From NCBI RefSeq assembly GCF_040958095.1, contig NC_091154.1, positions 46,484,232 through 46,548,231 of the forward strand: a stretch of 64,000 nucleotides of DNA. Direction: 5' to 3'. This document shows positions 9,984 through 20,687 of the stretch, in pieces; position 1 is the stretch's first letter, and every line of letters starts with the position of its first letter. The translations under genes and the position numbers were made by a program. Source of the stretch: Procambarus clarkii. Its lineage: Eukaryota; Arthropoda; Malacostraca; Decapoda; Cambaridae. The notes beneath the pieces are model-generated. The model did no database searches. It was given only the letters and a program-made list of their open reading frames with translations, and was not told the origin of the DNA.

Positions 9984-12146
9984 TACATTGCTGGTATTTG
10001 TCTCAAAGTTCTTATTGACACTGGATCAAACATTGACACCATTGCTGAGTGCCACTATAAAAATTTAAAAAAACAGTTCCCAAAGCTTGAGAACTATAAT
10101 GGCAAAGCCACAGCCTATGCTTCAAAGGTAGCCTTGCCAGTGATTGGAACTTTCACTGCAGAGATTAAGTCAAAGAATGCAATGCTCATTACTACATTCC
10201 ATGTTGTTAGGAATGCAAAGGAATCTTTACTCAGTTACAAGATTTCAACCAAATTGGGGCTACTTCAGCTTTCTAATGCTGTAGCAGTGGAATCTGCAAA
10301 CAATGTTGATGCTATTGTTGCTGAATTTTCTGATCGATTTAAATCCATAGGTTGTTATACTGATAGCAAAGTACATCTGCATATCAACCCAGATGTAATT
10401 CCAGTTGCCCAACCACATCGCCGACAACCATTCCATACTCGCAAGAAAGTCGATGCCGAACTGGATAGGCTGATGGAACTAGATATCATTGAACCAGTAA
10501 CAGGCCCAACACCATGGGTAAGCCCAATTGTCACTCCACCAAAGCCGAAGAATCCAGATGAGATACGCATCTGTGTGGGCATGTGTGTTTCCAACAAGGC
10601 AATAATGCGTGAACGCTATCCTACACCCACTGTAGATGATATGATTTACCGCTTGAATGGTGCAACTGTATTCAGCAAGTTAGATTTAAACAAGGGCTAT
10701 CATCAGCTTGAACTTGATGACGAAAGTCGATTCATCACAACGTTTACGACACATCGAGGTCTGTATAGGTACAAGCGCCTGAGTTTTGGTATTAACAGTG
10801 CTGCCGAGGTATTCCAGCACGTTATCAGCCAGGTATTGCAAGATATACCTAATGCAGACAACATGTCTGATGACATCATTGTTTATGGCCGTACCCAAGC
10901 TGAACACGACAAAGCTCTTCGTGCAACATTGCAAAGCTTACGAGAAAAGAAGTTGACGTTAAGCCGAGCAAGGTGTGAGTTCAATCAACGTAAAATTGAA
11001 TTCTTTGGACATGTACTTAGTGACAAAGGTCTGTCTCCAGATCCTAAGAAAGTTGCAGATATCAAGAATGCTGCACCTCCTTCAACGTCCACTGAAGTAC
11101 ATAGTTTTCTGGGAATGGCAAACTACTGTTCTCGCTTCATTCCAGATTTTGCTACTATTACGAAGCCTCTACGTGAGCTCCTGAAGAAAAATGCATCATG
11201 GTACTGGAGCGATATCGAGCAAAATGCATTTGATGCTGTGAAAGATGCACTAGTAGAGAATGCGACTACTGCGTATTTTGATCCATCAGTGGACACTGAG
11301 TTAACGGTGGATGCTAGTCCTGTTGGTTTAGGTGCTGTTTTAGCCCAACACAAACTTGGTCAACCAGATTCCAGAGTAGTAATTGCCTATGCCAGCCGTT
11401 CTCTCACAGATGTTGAGCAACGGTACAGTCAGACAGAGAAGGAAGCTCTTGCTCTTGTATGGGGCTATGAACACTTCAATGTGTATCTGCTTGGTGCACC
11501 CTTCACCACGATAGTCACTGACCACAAACCGTTGGAGACCATCTTCAATAATCCAAAGTCCAAACCACCAGCTCGCATTGAGAGATGGGCTCTTCGTCTG
11601 CAACCATACAACTTTACGGTGAAATACAAGCCGGGTGCAGGCAATCCTGCTGATTACATCAGTCGACATCCTGTCAACAGTTTCACCATCACCAAGCATC
11701 AGCAAGTTGCCGAGGAATATGTACACTCTGTAACCTGTGATGCAGTCCCTAAGGCTCTCACTCTTGATGAAATCCGTACTGCAACCCTAGAGGACCCAAC
11801 TCTGCAAGCAACAGTGGATGCATTGACTAAGAAAAATTTTCCACTCATCCCACCCTCTGGAGTTGACCAAGATGCATTCAAAGCACTTGAACGCATCCAG
11901 ACAGAATTAAGTGTTACGCAACAACGCGACACCGTGCTGCGAGGTACTCGTATCGTCATTCCAGCTGTTCTCCAGCAACGTGCTCTGAAGCTTGCACATC
12001 AAGGACACCAAGGTCTTGTTAGGACCAAACAGCTGCTACGAGAAAAGGTGTGGTTTCCTGGCATTGATCGTCAAGCAAAAGACATGCATGTTGCCTGTGT
12101 CCCTTGCCAAGCTGCAGTGGATACTTCAAGACCAACACCTCTATAA
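9984..12146 (+). pseudogene. pol: Gypsy-1 pol: protease, RT, RNase H, integrase zinc domain
   Basis: Same frame as gag, after the TGA. Protease active site LIDTGSNID lies at about 10011-10037, upstream of the first ATG (10134). RT shows PTPWVSPIV, FSKLDLNKGYHQLELD (motif A), LSFGINSAAEVFQ and the catalytic SDDIIVYG at about 10866. RNase H follows with TVDASPVGLGAVLAQ, SQTEKEALALVW and TDHKPLETIF. The integrase zinc domain HQGHQGLVRTKQLL to CVPC ends the piece. TAA at 12144-12146 interrupts the frame between the zinc domain and the integrase core. Confidence 0.92.
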
Positions 12147-13058
12147 CCTTCACCACTATCTGCTGCACCATGGACGGAAGTATCGATGGACTTCTGCGGA
12201 CCGCTACCAACTGGAGAGTACTTGATGATAGTCATTGATGATCACTCACGTTATCCAGAAGTAGAAATCATCACTTCCACATCTGCAAAGGCCGTCATCC
12301 CGAAACTCGACAAGATCTTTTCAAACTTCGGCATTCCTGAAGTTGTCAAGACGGACAATGGACCGCCATTCAATGGACAAGACTTTGTCAACTTTGCTGA
12401 GCATATTGGATTCAAACACCGCCGTGTGATGCCACTACATCCTCAAGCAAATGGAGAAGTTGAGAGATTCATGCAACCTCTCATGAAAGCGGTACGCTGT
12501 GCTCATGCCGAAGGACGATCCTGGAAACAAGGTATGTATTCTTTTCTCAGGAACTACCATGCAACACCACATGGAACACTGGGCAAGTCGCCTGGCGAAC
12601 TTTTATTTGGACGTCCTATGAGAATCGCACTACCCGTCATGCCAGCCGAGGTAACGGATAAACGTCTCGCTCAGAAGGATGCACTAGCCAAGGGCAAAAT
12701 GAAAATTGTTCATGATCAACGTGCAAAGGAACAATTCATAAAGGTTGGAGATACTGTTCTCGTTAAAAAGAAAAAAGAGGGAAAGCTAGATATGTCGTAT
12801 GATACAAAACCATATAAAGTGATTAGTGTAAAAGGAACTATGGTAACAGCTAGTAATAGAGATCATAGTATAACACGTAATATGGCCTATTTCAAAGTGA
12901 TTCCAACTAGTGTAGAAAATGATAAAGTGCAAAGTCGTGCAAAAGAAAAAGAAAAAATGAGTTATAACTCAATAAACAATTCATCAAGGAATATTCTTGT
13001 ATTTGGGGACTCTCGTCCTAAACGTCATGTTAAACGCCCTACACGATTTGATGATTAA
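12147..13058 (+). pseudogene. pol: Gypsy-1 integrase core and C terminus
   Basis: Continues the pol frame after the TAA. The D,D-35-E triad is visible: D in SMDFCGPL (12189), D in VKTDNGPPF (12354), E in EVERF (12462). A short chromodomain-like or SH3-like tail with basic residues follows (KKKKEGKLDMSYDTKPYKV) and the protein ends KRPTRFDD. Integrase inserts the DNA copy into the chromosome. All catalytic residues are present; only the upstream stops look inactivating. Confidence 0.9.
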
Positions 13059-13368
13059 TTGTGTTCCTATGTAATGCAAAGTATTTACTTCTTATGCTAA
13101 ACTAAATTTAATATTGTTTGAATAATGCAAATCTCTCATTCAATATTTTGTAACTTTGTATTACAGTTTCTTTCATGTTTGTTTAACATTGCATATGTAT
13201 TTTTAACATTGAAATCCTTTGAGGTAAAGATTAAGTTGTTTAAATTCTTTGTGTGCTTAATTAATGTTAAATGTATGCAATATCTCTTGATATGTTAATA
13301 ACTTACTTTGTGTCAATAACTTTGCTTTGTGCTACAAGCATGGTAGACATCCTGTATTCATTCTTTTT
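13059..13368 (+). other. Gypsy-1 3' untranslated region
   Basis: AT-rich, with scattered ATGs but no coding signal; it connects the integrase stop to the polypurine tract. Nothing else recognised. Confidence 0.7.
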
Positions 13369-13383
13369 AAAGAAAAGGAAAGA
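13369..13383 (+). other. Gypsy-1 polypurine tract
   Basis: AAAGAAAAGGAAAGA directly abuts the right LTR start (TGTCATG), the expected position for the plus-strand primer. Confidence 0.85.
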
Positions 13384-13590
13384 TGTCATGTTCATAGAAA
13401 ACGGAACCATCCGTTTGTATGTGTTGTGGCTCAGACGCCAGAGAGAAGGTTAACAAAGAGCGTACAGGACGCCCGCCAAGCTTGGTAGCTACTAGTCATG
13501 TATCAGTTTAACTAGTAAAGTCAGTAACTAAGCAATGACTTTATATCAACCCAACAATCAAGACTTCCTCAGTAACACACAAACACCACA
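13384..13590 (+). repeat. Gypsy-1 right LTR
   Basis: Starts TGTCATGTTCATAG and ends AACACCACA; it matches the left LTR except for about 15 positions and small indels. It is followed by the GTATC duplication. Confidence 0.95.
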
Positions 13591-13595
13591 GTATC
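13591..13595. repeat. Target-site duplication GTATC, right of Gypsy-1
   Basis: Second copy of the 5-bp GTATC seen at 7559-7563; 5 bp is the usual size for Ty3/Gypsy elements. Confidence 0.95.
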
Positions 13596-14205
13596 ATATC
13601 CATGAAAAATTCATTTGGGTTATCAATCTTTAGTGCGTTTAATGGCTCACTGAAAACAGAGTCGTACTGCGTCCTCAGCAGCTCGCTCATTTCTTTGTTG
13701 TCATCGGTGACAGTTCCATCTCCCTTTCGCAGGGGCCCGATACTTGATGTGGTTTTTGATCTTGATTTTGCATAGGAGAAAAAATATTTCGGATTTCTCT
13801 CTATTTCACTGATGGCCTTTTGCTCTCTTTGCCTCTCCTGGGTTTTGTATGATTCTTGTAGCTTGAGTTCAATTGTTTCTATTTCTCTACCTAACCTTCT
13901 TCGCCGTTCTTGAGATAAGGTGCGACTCTCAAGTTGTTCCGCGATTCGTTTTCTTCGCCTATATAGGGAACGACGTTCCCGTTCCAATCTGCATCTCTTT
14001 CTCTTTTTTTTAGGGGTATGCGGTTTGAACATATTTCTATTGCTACTGAGCTTATTTTTTCCAGGCACTGGTTCAGGTTTGCATTTTCTAGCTGTTCTTC
14101 CCAGTTTATTTCTGTGGTGTCCTGGTTTATTTGCTCCCAGTTTATCTGTTTATTATTGAAGTTGAATTTGCTGAAATCTCCTCCACCGGGAATCTGGACT
14201 GGTTT
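13596..14205 (-). pseudogene. LINE-C copy 1 linker between endonuclease and RT
   Basis: Two overlapping minus-strand frames encode a basic, coiled stretch (RRKRIAEQLESRTLSQERRR) and then AISEIERNPKYFFSYAKSRS, which is the typical NPKxFFxYxK motif just before the RT of CR1-like LINEs. The upstream part (QIPGGGDFSKFNFNNKQINW) follows the endonuclease in intact relatives. A frameshift near 13900-14060 separates the two frames. The segment is bounded by Gypsy-1 on one side and LINE-C copy 2 on the other. Confidence 0.85.
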
Positions 14206-15766
14206 TGAAGGTCTACTCCCCATACCTGGTTGATACCTGGTTGATGGGGTTCTGGGAGTTCTTCTACTCCCCAAGCCCGGCCCGAGGCCAGGCTCGACTT
14301 GTGAGAGTTTGGTCCACCAGGCTGTTGCTTGGAGCGGCCCGCAGGCCCACATACCCACCACAGCCCGGTTGGTCCGGCACTCCTTGGAGGAATAAATCTA
14401 GTTTCCTCTTGAAAATGTCCACGGTTGTTCCGGCAATATTTCTTATGCTTGCTGGGAGGACGTTGAACAACCGCGGACCTCTGATGTTTATACAGTGTTC
14501 TCTGATTGTGCCTATGGCACCTCTGCTCTTCATTGGTTCTATTCTACATTTTCTTCCATGTCGTTCACTCCAGTACGTTGTTATTTTACTGTGTAGATTT
14601 GGTACTTGGCCCTCCAGTATCTTCCAGGTGTATATTATTTGATATCTCTCTCGTCTTCTTTCTAGTGAGTACATTTGGAGGGCTTTGAGACGATCCCAAT
14701 AATTTAGGTGCTTTATTGCATCTATGCGTGCCGTATATGTTCTCTGTATTCCCTCTATTTCAGCAATCTCTCCTGCTCTGAAGGGGGAAGTGAGTACTGA
14801 GCAGTACTCAAGACGGGACAGCACAAGTGACTTGAAGAGTACAACCATTGTGATGGGATCCCTGGATTTGAAAGTTCTCGTAATCCATCCTATCATTTTT
14901 CTGGCTGTCGCAATATTTGCTTGGTTATGCTCCTTAAACGTTAGGTCGTCAGACATTATTATTCCCAAATCCTTTACATGCTCTTTTCCTACTATGGGTA
15001 CATTTGATTGTGTTTTGTACTCTGTATTATGTTTAAGGTCCTCATTTTTACCGTACCTGAGTACCTGGAATTTATCACTGTTAAACATCATGTTATTTTC
15101 TGATACCCAGTCGAAAACTTTGTTAATATCAGCTTGAAGTTTTTCAATGTCCTCAGCCGAGGTAATTTTCATACTGATTTTTGTGTCATCTGCAAAGGAT
15201 GATACGAAGCTGTGACTTGTATTTTTGTCTATATCTGATATGAGAATAAGGAAAAGCAGCGGTGCAAGGACTGTACCCTGAGGTACAGAGCTTTTCACTG
15301 CACTTGGACTAGATTTTATATGGTTGACAGTTACTCGCTGAGTCCTGTTTGACAGAAAACTGAGTATCCAGCGTCCTACTTTACCGGTTATTCCCATTGA
15401 CTTCATTTTGTGTGCTATCACGCCATGGTCACATTTATCGAAAGCCTTTGCGAAGTCCGTGTATATCCCATCAGCATTCTGTTTCTCTTCTAATGCCTCA
15501 GTGACTTTGTCGTAGTGCTCAAGTAGCTGTGAGAGGCACGATCTTCCCGCTCGAAATCCATGTTGGCCTGGGTTGTGAAGGTCATTGGTCTCCATGAAAT
15601 TGGTGACCTGACTCCTAATCACTCTCTCAAATACTTTTATGATGTGCGATGTTAGTGCAACTTTGCTCCCTCCCTTGTGTAGAGGGGCTATGTCTGCTAC
15701 TTTAAGTGCATCTGGTATCTCCCCCGTGTCCAGGCTCTTCCTCCACACTATACTGAGTGCCTGGTT
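14206..15766 (-). mobile_element. LINE-C copy 2, 5'-truncated, inserted in copy 1
   Basis: An RT-only copy (frame 14264-15748) of a related subfamily, lying between copy-1 endonuclease and copy-1 linker on the same strand. Its 3' end carries doubled ATACCTGGTTG. CCTGGTTG occurs at both edges (left near 14222, right near 15761) and may be the target duplication, though the left match is confounded by the tail repeat. Confidence 0.85.
14264..15748 (-). pseudogene. LINE-C copy 2 reverse transcriptase (494 codons, open)
   Basis: An uninterrupted frame from SLDTGEIPDALKVADIAPLH through NPGQHGFRAGRSCLSQLLEH, TDFAKAFDKCDH (motif A), SSVPQGTVLAPLLFLILISD, the catalytic SFADDT box, to LNYWDRLKALQMYSLERRRE and a C terminus ending RAGLGE. 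Compared with copy 1 it lacks a segment of the finger region (HKGGSKVALTSH; the NYRPI-type motif is missing). There is no endonuclease, so it cannot move alone. The C terminus again reaches into the 3' tail. Confidence 0.9.
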
Positions 15767-15769
15767 GTC

Positions 15770-16260
15770 ATGACTTCAATTAAGTTGTGATCTGAGTAAC
15801 AGGTATTTGTAATCATTATGTTCCTGATCAATTCATCATTATTAGTGAAAATGAGGTCCAGCGTGTTCTCCTTCCTAGTTGGTTCTAATATTTGCTGGTT
15901 TAAGGCAAACCTGTCGCACATCCGTAGCAGGTCATTTGCATGTGCCTGTTCCTTTAGGCTACTTCCTGGTATTCTTTCTGATATTACTGTATTAGCCAGG
16001 TGCTTCCATTTCAGGTGCCGTAGGTTAAAGTCCCCAAGCAGGATGATGTTCGGAGCTGGATTAGTGAGATTTTCCAAGCAGTGTTCTATTTTCATTAGTT
16101 GGTCTTTAAACTGCTGAGGGTTTGCCTCCGGTGACTTATATACAAGGACAATAACTACATTTAGAATCTCTATTTTGATTATCAGCACTTCCACCATATC
16201 ATTTGAGGTGTTTAGCAGCTCAGTACAGATGAGTGTGTCTTTGATGTAGAGGCTGACCCC
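15770..16260 (-). pseudogene. LINE-C copy 1 endonuclease, C-terminal two thirds
   Basis: APE-type endonuclease that nicks the target DNA. Read on the minus strand: KGGVSLYIKDTLICTELL, VVIVLVYKSPEANPQQFKDQ, the catalytic-site motif IILLGDFNLRHLKW, then TLDLIFTNND and CYSDHNLIEV. These are the expected GDFN, TLDLIFTN and SDHN blocks in order. The N-terminal third lies beyond the SINE-2 insertion (16513-16700). The methionine near 16353 seen in the frame comes from antisense SINE-2 sequence and is not a real start. Confidence 0.88.
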
Positions 16261-16267
16261 ACCCTTG

Positions 16268-16513
16268 GTGGGAGCCGGTCGGCCGAGCGGACAGCACACT
16301 GGACTTGTGATCCTGTGGTCCTGGGTTCGATCCCAGGCGCCGGCGAGAAACAATGGGCAGAGTTTCTTTCACCCTATGCCCCTGTTACCTAGCAGTAAAA
16401 TAGGTACCTGGGTGTTAGTCAGCTGTCACGGGCTGCTTCCTGGGGGTGGAGGCCTGGTCGAGGACCGGGCCGCGGGGACACTAAAAAGCCCCGAAATCAT
16501 CTCAAGATAACCC
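16268..16513 (+). mobile_element. SINE-2 copy c, full length
   Basis: Complete three-part element. Head 16271-16344: acceptor-like GCCGGTC, A-box region CGGCCGAGCGG, anticodon-loop position reading TGT, T arm CTGGG-TTCGATC-CCAGG, and 3' acceptor strand CGCCGGC. Central domain 16345-16440. Tail 16444-16513 (GGAGGCCTGGTCGAGGACC through GATAACC), which matches the 3' end of LINE-C copy 1 in sense. It interrupts the LINE-C endonuclease in antisense. A short ACCCT at both edges may be the duplication, but that is weak. Confidence 0.92.
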
Positions 16514-16700
16514 TGAAGCCGGTGTTTCCTATCACATCTGAAAAGATTGTACTCTGAGATCCATATTTCACCATCATGGTAGTCCTTTGTGTGGGTTTCT
16601 GTTAGGGCTGCAGACACTGCATTTGCCTCATGAAGGAGACCATCAATAAAGTGAACTTTGCTGGATTTGCTGTTTTTATACCCTGGATGTTGGCAAATAT
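16513..16700 (-). pseudogene. LINE-C copy 1 endonuclease, N-terminal part
   Basis: Minus frame: IIYICQHPGYKNSKSSKVHF, then LLHEANAVSAALTETHT and DGEIWISEYNLFRCDRKHR. The phrase ALTETHT is the usual ALTETWL block (with the catalytic Glu) of LINE endonucleases. It continues at 16260 after the SINE-2. Confidence 0.85.
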
Positions 16701-16737
16701 AAATGATGTTATCGTGTTAGTGGAAGTGCTGAATGCC

Positions 16738-17055
16738 TTACTTGGTATTAATATCTGAGGCTCTGGTAAGGAGGCCACTGTGTTTGCGTCCAGGGTGTGT
16801 TTTTTGGAAGTGATTCGTCCAGTTTTGGTAGTAGGACGGGTGTTGTGTGATGTAGCACCTGTGTGTTTGTTGATAGTTTGTATTCCAGTCTTGTGGGTAT
16901 CTCCGTTCCCCTCTGTAATCCTGTAGTGGTTCCATCTGACTGTTCCTCTCTCTTATATTTACTACTCTGTTTCTGCCTTCCTCTAAACAATTTCCAGTAG
17001 TGTTATATTGATCTTCCCGTCTATAACGCTGTGTACCTCTCACGTGGAATTCCGG
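16738..17055 (-). pseudogene. LINE-C ORF1, C-terminal extension
   Basis: The frame just downstream of the ORF1 stop encodes a Tyr-, Gln- and Arg-rich, low-complexity stretch (GTQRYRREDQYNTTGN, NIRERNSQMEPLQDYRGERR, THRCYITQHPSYYQNWTNHF). It probably continued ORF1 before the stop at 17056 arose. Such tails are compatible with RNA binding or condensate formation, which is inference only. Confidence 0.55.
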
Positions 17056-17802
17056 TCACTGAAGATTGTAGCATTTTTTGTCCCTAATTGAAAATTGACA
17101 TAATTTAGGGTGGAAGTATCTACACCCTGTTCCAAAACGGCATGTACCCCTCGCCAACATGTTCCTGCATTTTCGAGGATGCAGAAAATGGCATTTTGCT
17201 CCTAATTTTCCATATTTGCATATTCCTTTAGCGTAGAATTTGCAAATGTGTTCCGGTTTTGCGTTTTTCAAGGTATTTATATCTGTGACTGTCTTGTCTA
17301 CCTCTTTATTGGAGCCATCTCCGTTTTTCGTCCCAATTCCTTCAACTATGCACTCTGTCTCACTGTTGCTCTCATCGTTTATATTATCTGGCTCTGTAAT
17401 ATTGCTGTTATTTTGTACCACAATAGTCTCCTCCTCCACACTACTGCTGCGGTTCTCTAAACTATCTGTTCCTGAGTTTTGGTCGTTATCCAATGTTGTC
17501 TTTTCCCAGTCTGCATATATCACTGGTAGCCTGTCTGTGAATGGTAATCTCTGTGACTCGGGAATGTTTTTCATCAGTTTAGTTATGTTCTCTAGCATTA
17601 ATCTGTCATCTTTGCAAACCCAGTAAATTCCTTGCCTTTTTGTGCATCCTGGAGATACTTCTGTACAGCCGAGGTGAAATCTTATGTTACAGATGCAACA
17701 CGTTACGCCTACATTACGTTTTCCCAGTACTCCCGAACACTCGCCACACCTCTCCATTGTCTGATGTATTGTGTTGTATTTGTGGTTCACTGTATGGATC
17801 AC
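17056..17802 (-). CDS. LINE-C ORF1 protein: PHD-like finger plus tandem CCCH fingers
   Basis: 248 codons. N-terminal PHD-like finger: C19-x2-C22, C35/C36 and C38, H43-x2-C46, W61-x-C63; the last expected Cys is Asp (CKDD). PHD fingers are known in ORF1 of CR1-group LINEs. The middle (about 70-183) is acidic, Asn/Ser/Glu-rich and probably disordered. The C terminus has CCCH fingers: C-x7-C-x8-C-x3-H (residues 187-208), a canonical C-x8-C-x5-C-x3-H (about 212-231), and a third (from about 235) cut by the stop. CCCH fingers bind single-stranded RNA in known proteins, so this would coat the element RNA. It lies 5' of the endonuclease, as ORF1 should. The stop inside finger 3 suggests decay. Confidence 0.82.
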   Translation of the reverse strand: MIHTVNHKYNTIHQTMERCGECSGVLGKRNVGVTCCICNIRFHLGCTEVSPGCTKRQGIYWVCKDDRLMLENITKLMKNIPESQRLPFTDRLPVIYADWEKTTLDNDQNSGTDSLENRSSSVEEETIVVQNNSNITEPDNINDESNSETECIVEGIGTKNGDGSNKEVDKTVTDINTLKNAKPEHICKFYAKGICKYGKLGAKCHFLHPRKCRNMLARGTCRFGTGCRYFHPKLCQFSIRDKKCYNLQ

Positions 17803-18410
17803 TTGTTGATGTCAGTCCTTTTAACTCTTTATAAAATTATATGTATATATTTATATATTTAATATTTATAATATTATATGTATACCGTATATTTGTAATA
17901 TTATGTATGTTATTTTGTTCAAACTTTACGGCAGGTACTTAGCGTAGGGTAGCGAAGCTGGTCCCCGGTCGGTACAGGTGACCTCTTGTGGCCCAGGTTG
18001 ATGTCACTAGTTTCCAGTTACTCGATTTATAACCACTGATGCCGCCTCTTGCCACTATTCTATATTTCTAGTATTCTATGCACGATTTTCCTACACTTCC
18101 AACTTATATGTTGTTGTGATACCCGTTCCACTTCACTGTTCCACGAATCACCGTTCACTATTTTTTCCTCATACACGCATGTGCACAAAGCCTCGTGCAC
18201 TGGCTCACACGCGGTCTCTCGTTTATTCTCTATTTAACACAAAGTTCTATTGTTAATGACTGTTTTCAATTTTCCAGTGGGTCACTATGCACTTTGTTAT
18301 GTCTGTAATCAGTAATCCATGGCAGTAGTCCTAAGAAATCCTGGTTAATGTCACGATTTTAACGGAGCGCGCACGATATGTCTTCCCCCTCGACCGCTTC
18401 GACTTTACTC
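17803..18410 (-). other. Probable LINE-C 5' untranslated region
   Basis: About 600 bp upstream of ORF1 with no other element signature. It contains an AT-rich block near the start codon (17830-17905) and ends, in antisense, at a GC-rich stretch next to a SINE core fragment. Assignment rests on position only. Confidence 0.5.
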
Positions 18411-18475
18411 CCCTGGTACCTGGCAGTTATAGTCAGCTGTCACGGGCTGCTTCCTTGTGTGTGTGTGTGTGTGTA
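18411..18475 (+). mobile_element. SINE central-domain fragment
   Basis: CTGGTACCTGGCAGTTA followed by GTCAGCTGTCACGGGCTGC and a TG run is the 3' half of the SINE-1/SINE-2 central domain; head and tail are missing, so the family cannot be told. Confidence 0.8.
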
Positions 18476-18843
18476 ATTACCTAAGTGTAATTACCTAAGT
18501 GTAGTTACAGGATGAGAGCTACGCTCGTGGTGTCCCGTCTTCCCAGCACTCTTTGTCATATAACGCTTTGAAACTACTGACGGTCTTGGCCTCCACCACC
18601 TTCTCACTTAACTTGTTCCAATCGTCTACCACTCTGCGAAGGTGAATTTTCTTATATTTCTTCGGCATCTGTGTTTAGCTAGTTTAAATCTATGACGTCT
18701 AGTTCTTGAAGTACCAGGTCTCAGGAAATCTTCCCTGTCGATTTTATCAATTCCTGTTACTATTTTGTACGTAGTAATCATATCACCTCTTCTTCTTCTG
18801 TCTTCTAGTTTTGGCATATTTAATGCTTCTAACCTCTCCTCGT
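18470..18843 (-). mobile_element. LINE-D 3' end
   Basis: Minus-strand frame around 18626-18817 encodes LEDRRRRGDMITTYKIVTGI and a C-terminal block HRCRRNIRKFTFAEW, clearly related to LINE-B but with a different end. The tail carries the doubled AATTACACTTAGGT. The upstream part would read HEERLEALNMPKLEDRR and is cut at 18843, where the tail of LINE-B copy 4 begins. Confidence 0.82.
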
Positions 18844-20687
18844 GTGTGTACTCACCTAATTGTACTCACCTAATTGTGCTTGCGGGGGTTGAGCTCTGGC
18901 TCTTTGGTCCCGCCTCTCAACCGTCAATCAACTGGTGTACAGATTCCTGAGCCTACTGGGCTCTATCATATCTACATTTGAAACTGTGTATGGAGTCAGC
19001 CTCCACCACATCACTTCCTAGTGCATTCCATTTACTAACTACTCTGACACTGAAAAAGTTCTTTCTAATGTCTCTGTGGCTCATTTGGGTACTCAGCTTC
19101 CACTTGTGTCCCCTTGTTCGCAGCCCTCCAGTGTTGAATAGTTCATCCTTGTTTACCCGGTCGATTCCCCTGAGGATTTTGTAGGTTGTGATCATGTCCC
19201 CCCTTACTCTTCTGGCTTCCAGTGTCGTAAGGTGCATTTCCCGCAGCCTTTCCTCATAACTCATGCCTCTTAGTTCTGGAACTAGTCTAGTGGCATACCT
19301 TTGGACTTTTTCCAGCTTCGTCTTGTGCTTGACAAGGTACGGGCTCCATGCTGGGGCCGCATACTCCAGGATTGGTCTTACATATGTTGTGTACAAGATT
19401 CTGAATGAGTCCTTACACAGGTTCCTGAACGCCGTTCTGATGCTAGCCAGCCTCGCATATGCCGCAGACGTTATTCTCTTTATGTGGGCTTCAGGTGACA
19501 GGTTTGGTGTGAAATCAACTCCTAGATCTTTCTCTCTCTCTGTTTCATTAAATACTTCATCTCCTATTCTGTATCCTGTGTCTGGCCTCCTGTTTCCACT
19601 GCCTAGTTTCATTACTTTGCATTTACTCGGGTTGAACTTCAACAGCCATTAGTTGGACCATTCACTCAGTCTATCTAGGTCATCTTGTAGCCTCCTACTA
19701 TCATCCTCTGTTTCAATCCTCCTCATAATTTTTGCATCGTCGGCAAACATTGAGAGGAACGAATCTATACCCTCTGGGAGATCATTTACATATACCAGAA
19801 ACAGTATAGGTCCAAGGACTGACCCCTGCGGGACTCCACTTGTAACGTTTCGCCAATCTGAGACCTCACCCCTCACACAGACTCGTTGTCTCCTGTTGCT
19901 TAGGTACTCCTCTATCCACCGGAGTACCTTCCCTTTCACTCCAGCCTGCGTCTCCAACTTTTGCACTAGCCTCTTGTGTGGCACTGTATCAAAGGCTTTC
20001 TGACAATCCAAAAATATGCAGTCTGCCCACCCTTCTCTTTCTTGCCTTATTTTTGTTGCCTGGTCGTAGAATTCAAGTAACCCTGTGAGGCAGGACCTGC
20101 CATCCCTGAAACCATGTTGATGCTGTGTTACAAAGTTCCTTCGCTCCAGATGCTCCACTAGTTTTTTTCGCACAATCTTCTCCATCAGCTTGCGTGGTAT
20201 GCAGATTAGGGACACAGGTCTGTAGTTCAGTGCCTCCTGTCTATCCCCTTTCTTGTATATCGGGACTACGTTAGCTGCTTTCCAAATATCTGGCAGTTCC
20301 CCTGTTGCCAGTGATTTGTTATACACTATGGAGAGTGGTAGGCACAGTTTTCCTGCTCCTTCCTTTAGAACCCAAGGGGAGATTCCATCTGGGCCTATAG
20401 CCTTTGTCACATCCAACTCTAGTAAACACTTCCTTACTTCCCCGCTGGTAATCTCAAACTCTTCCAGTGGTTCCTGGTTAGCTATTCCCACACTTACCTC
20501 TGGAATTTCTCCTTGCTCCAAGGTGAAGACCTCCTGGAATTTCTTATTCAATTCCTCACACACTTCCTTGTCATTTGTAGTGAATCCTTCCGTCCCTATC
20601 CTTAATTTCATAACCTGTTCCTTTACTGTTGTTTTTCTCCTGATGTGGCTATGCAACAATTTAGGCTGAGTCTTTGCCTTGCTTGCG

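Larger units (their letters stand above)
7564..13590 (+). mobile_element. Gypsy-1, complete LTR retrotransposon (6.0 kb)
   Basis: LTRs of 205 and 207 bp (TG...CA ends), a tRNA-Ser-type primer binding site, a repeat-filled leader, one gag-pol frame broken by two stops, and a polypurine tract. Domain order gag, protease, RT, RNase H, integrase is that of Ty3/Gypsy. The two CCHC knuckles in gag, the SDD form of the RT catalytic box and the single-frame gag-pol suggest the Mag-like group (inference). The LTRs differ at roughly 15 positions, so the insertion is not recent. It lies in the linker of LINE-C copy 1, opposite in orientation. Confidence 0.95.
5857..18410 (-). mobile_element. LINE-C copy 1, nearly full length, split by three insertions
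   Basis: A non-LTR retrotransposon on the minus strand. In transcription order: 5' region (18410-17803), ORF1 with PHD-like and CCCH zinc fingers (17802 to about 16740), endonuclease start (about 16700-16513), [SINE-2], rest of endonuclease (16260-15770), [LINE-C copy 2], linker (about 14205-13596), [Gypsy-1], start of RT (7558-7257), RT to the end (7252-5891), and a tail ending in the doubled ACCTCAAGGTA at 5857. Subtracting the insertions leaves about 4.1 kb of body plus 0.6 kb of 5' region. It is the host for later insertions, so it is the oldest element of this block. Several frameshifts show it is dead. Confidence 0.9.

Noticed and set aside
16258..16520. ACCCT as the target duplication of SINE-2 copy c
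   Set aside because: Only 5 bp, in a C-rich context, and the LINE-C frame is not cleanly restored, so it is not claimed.
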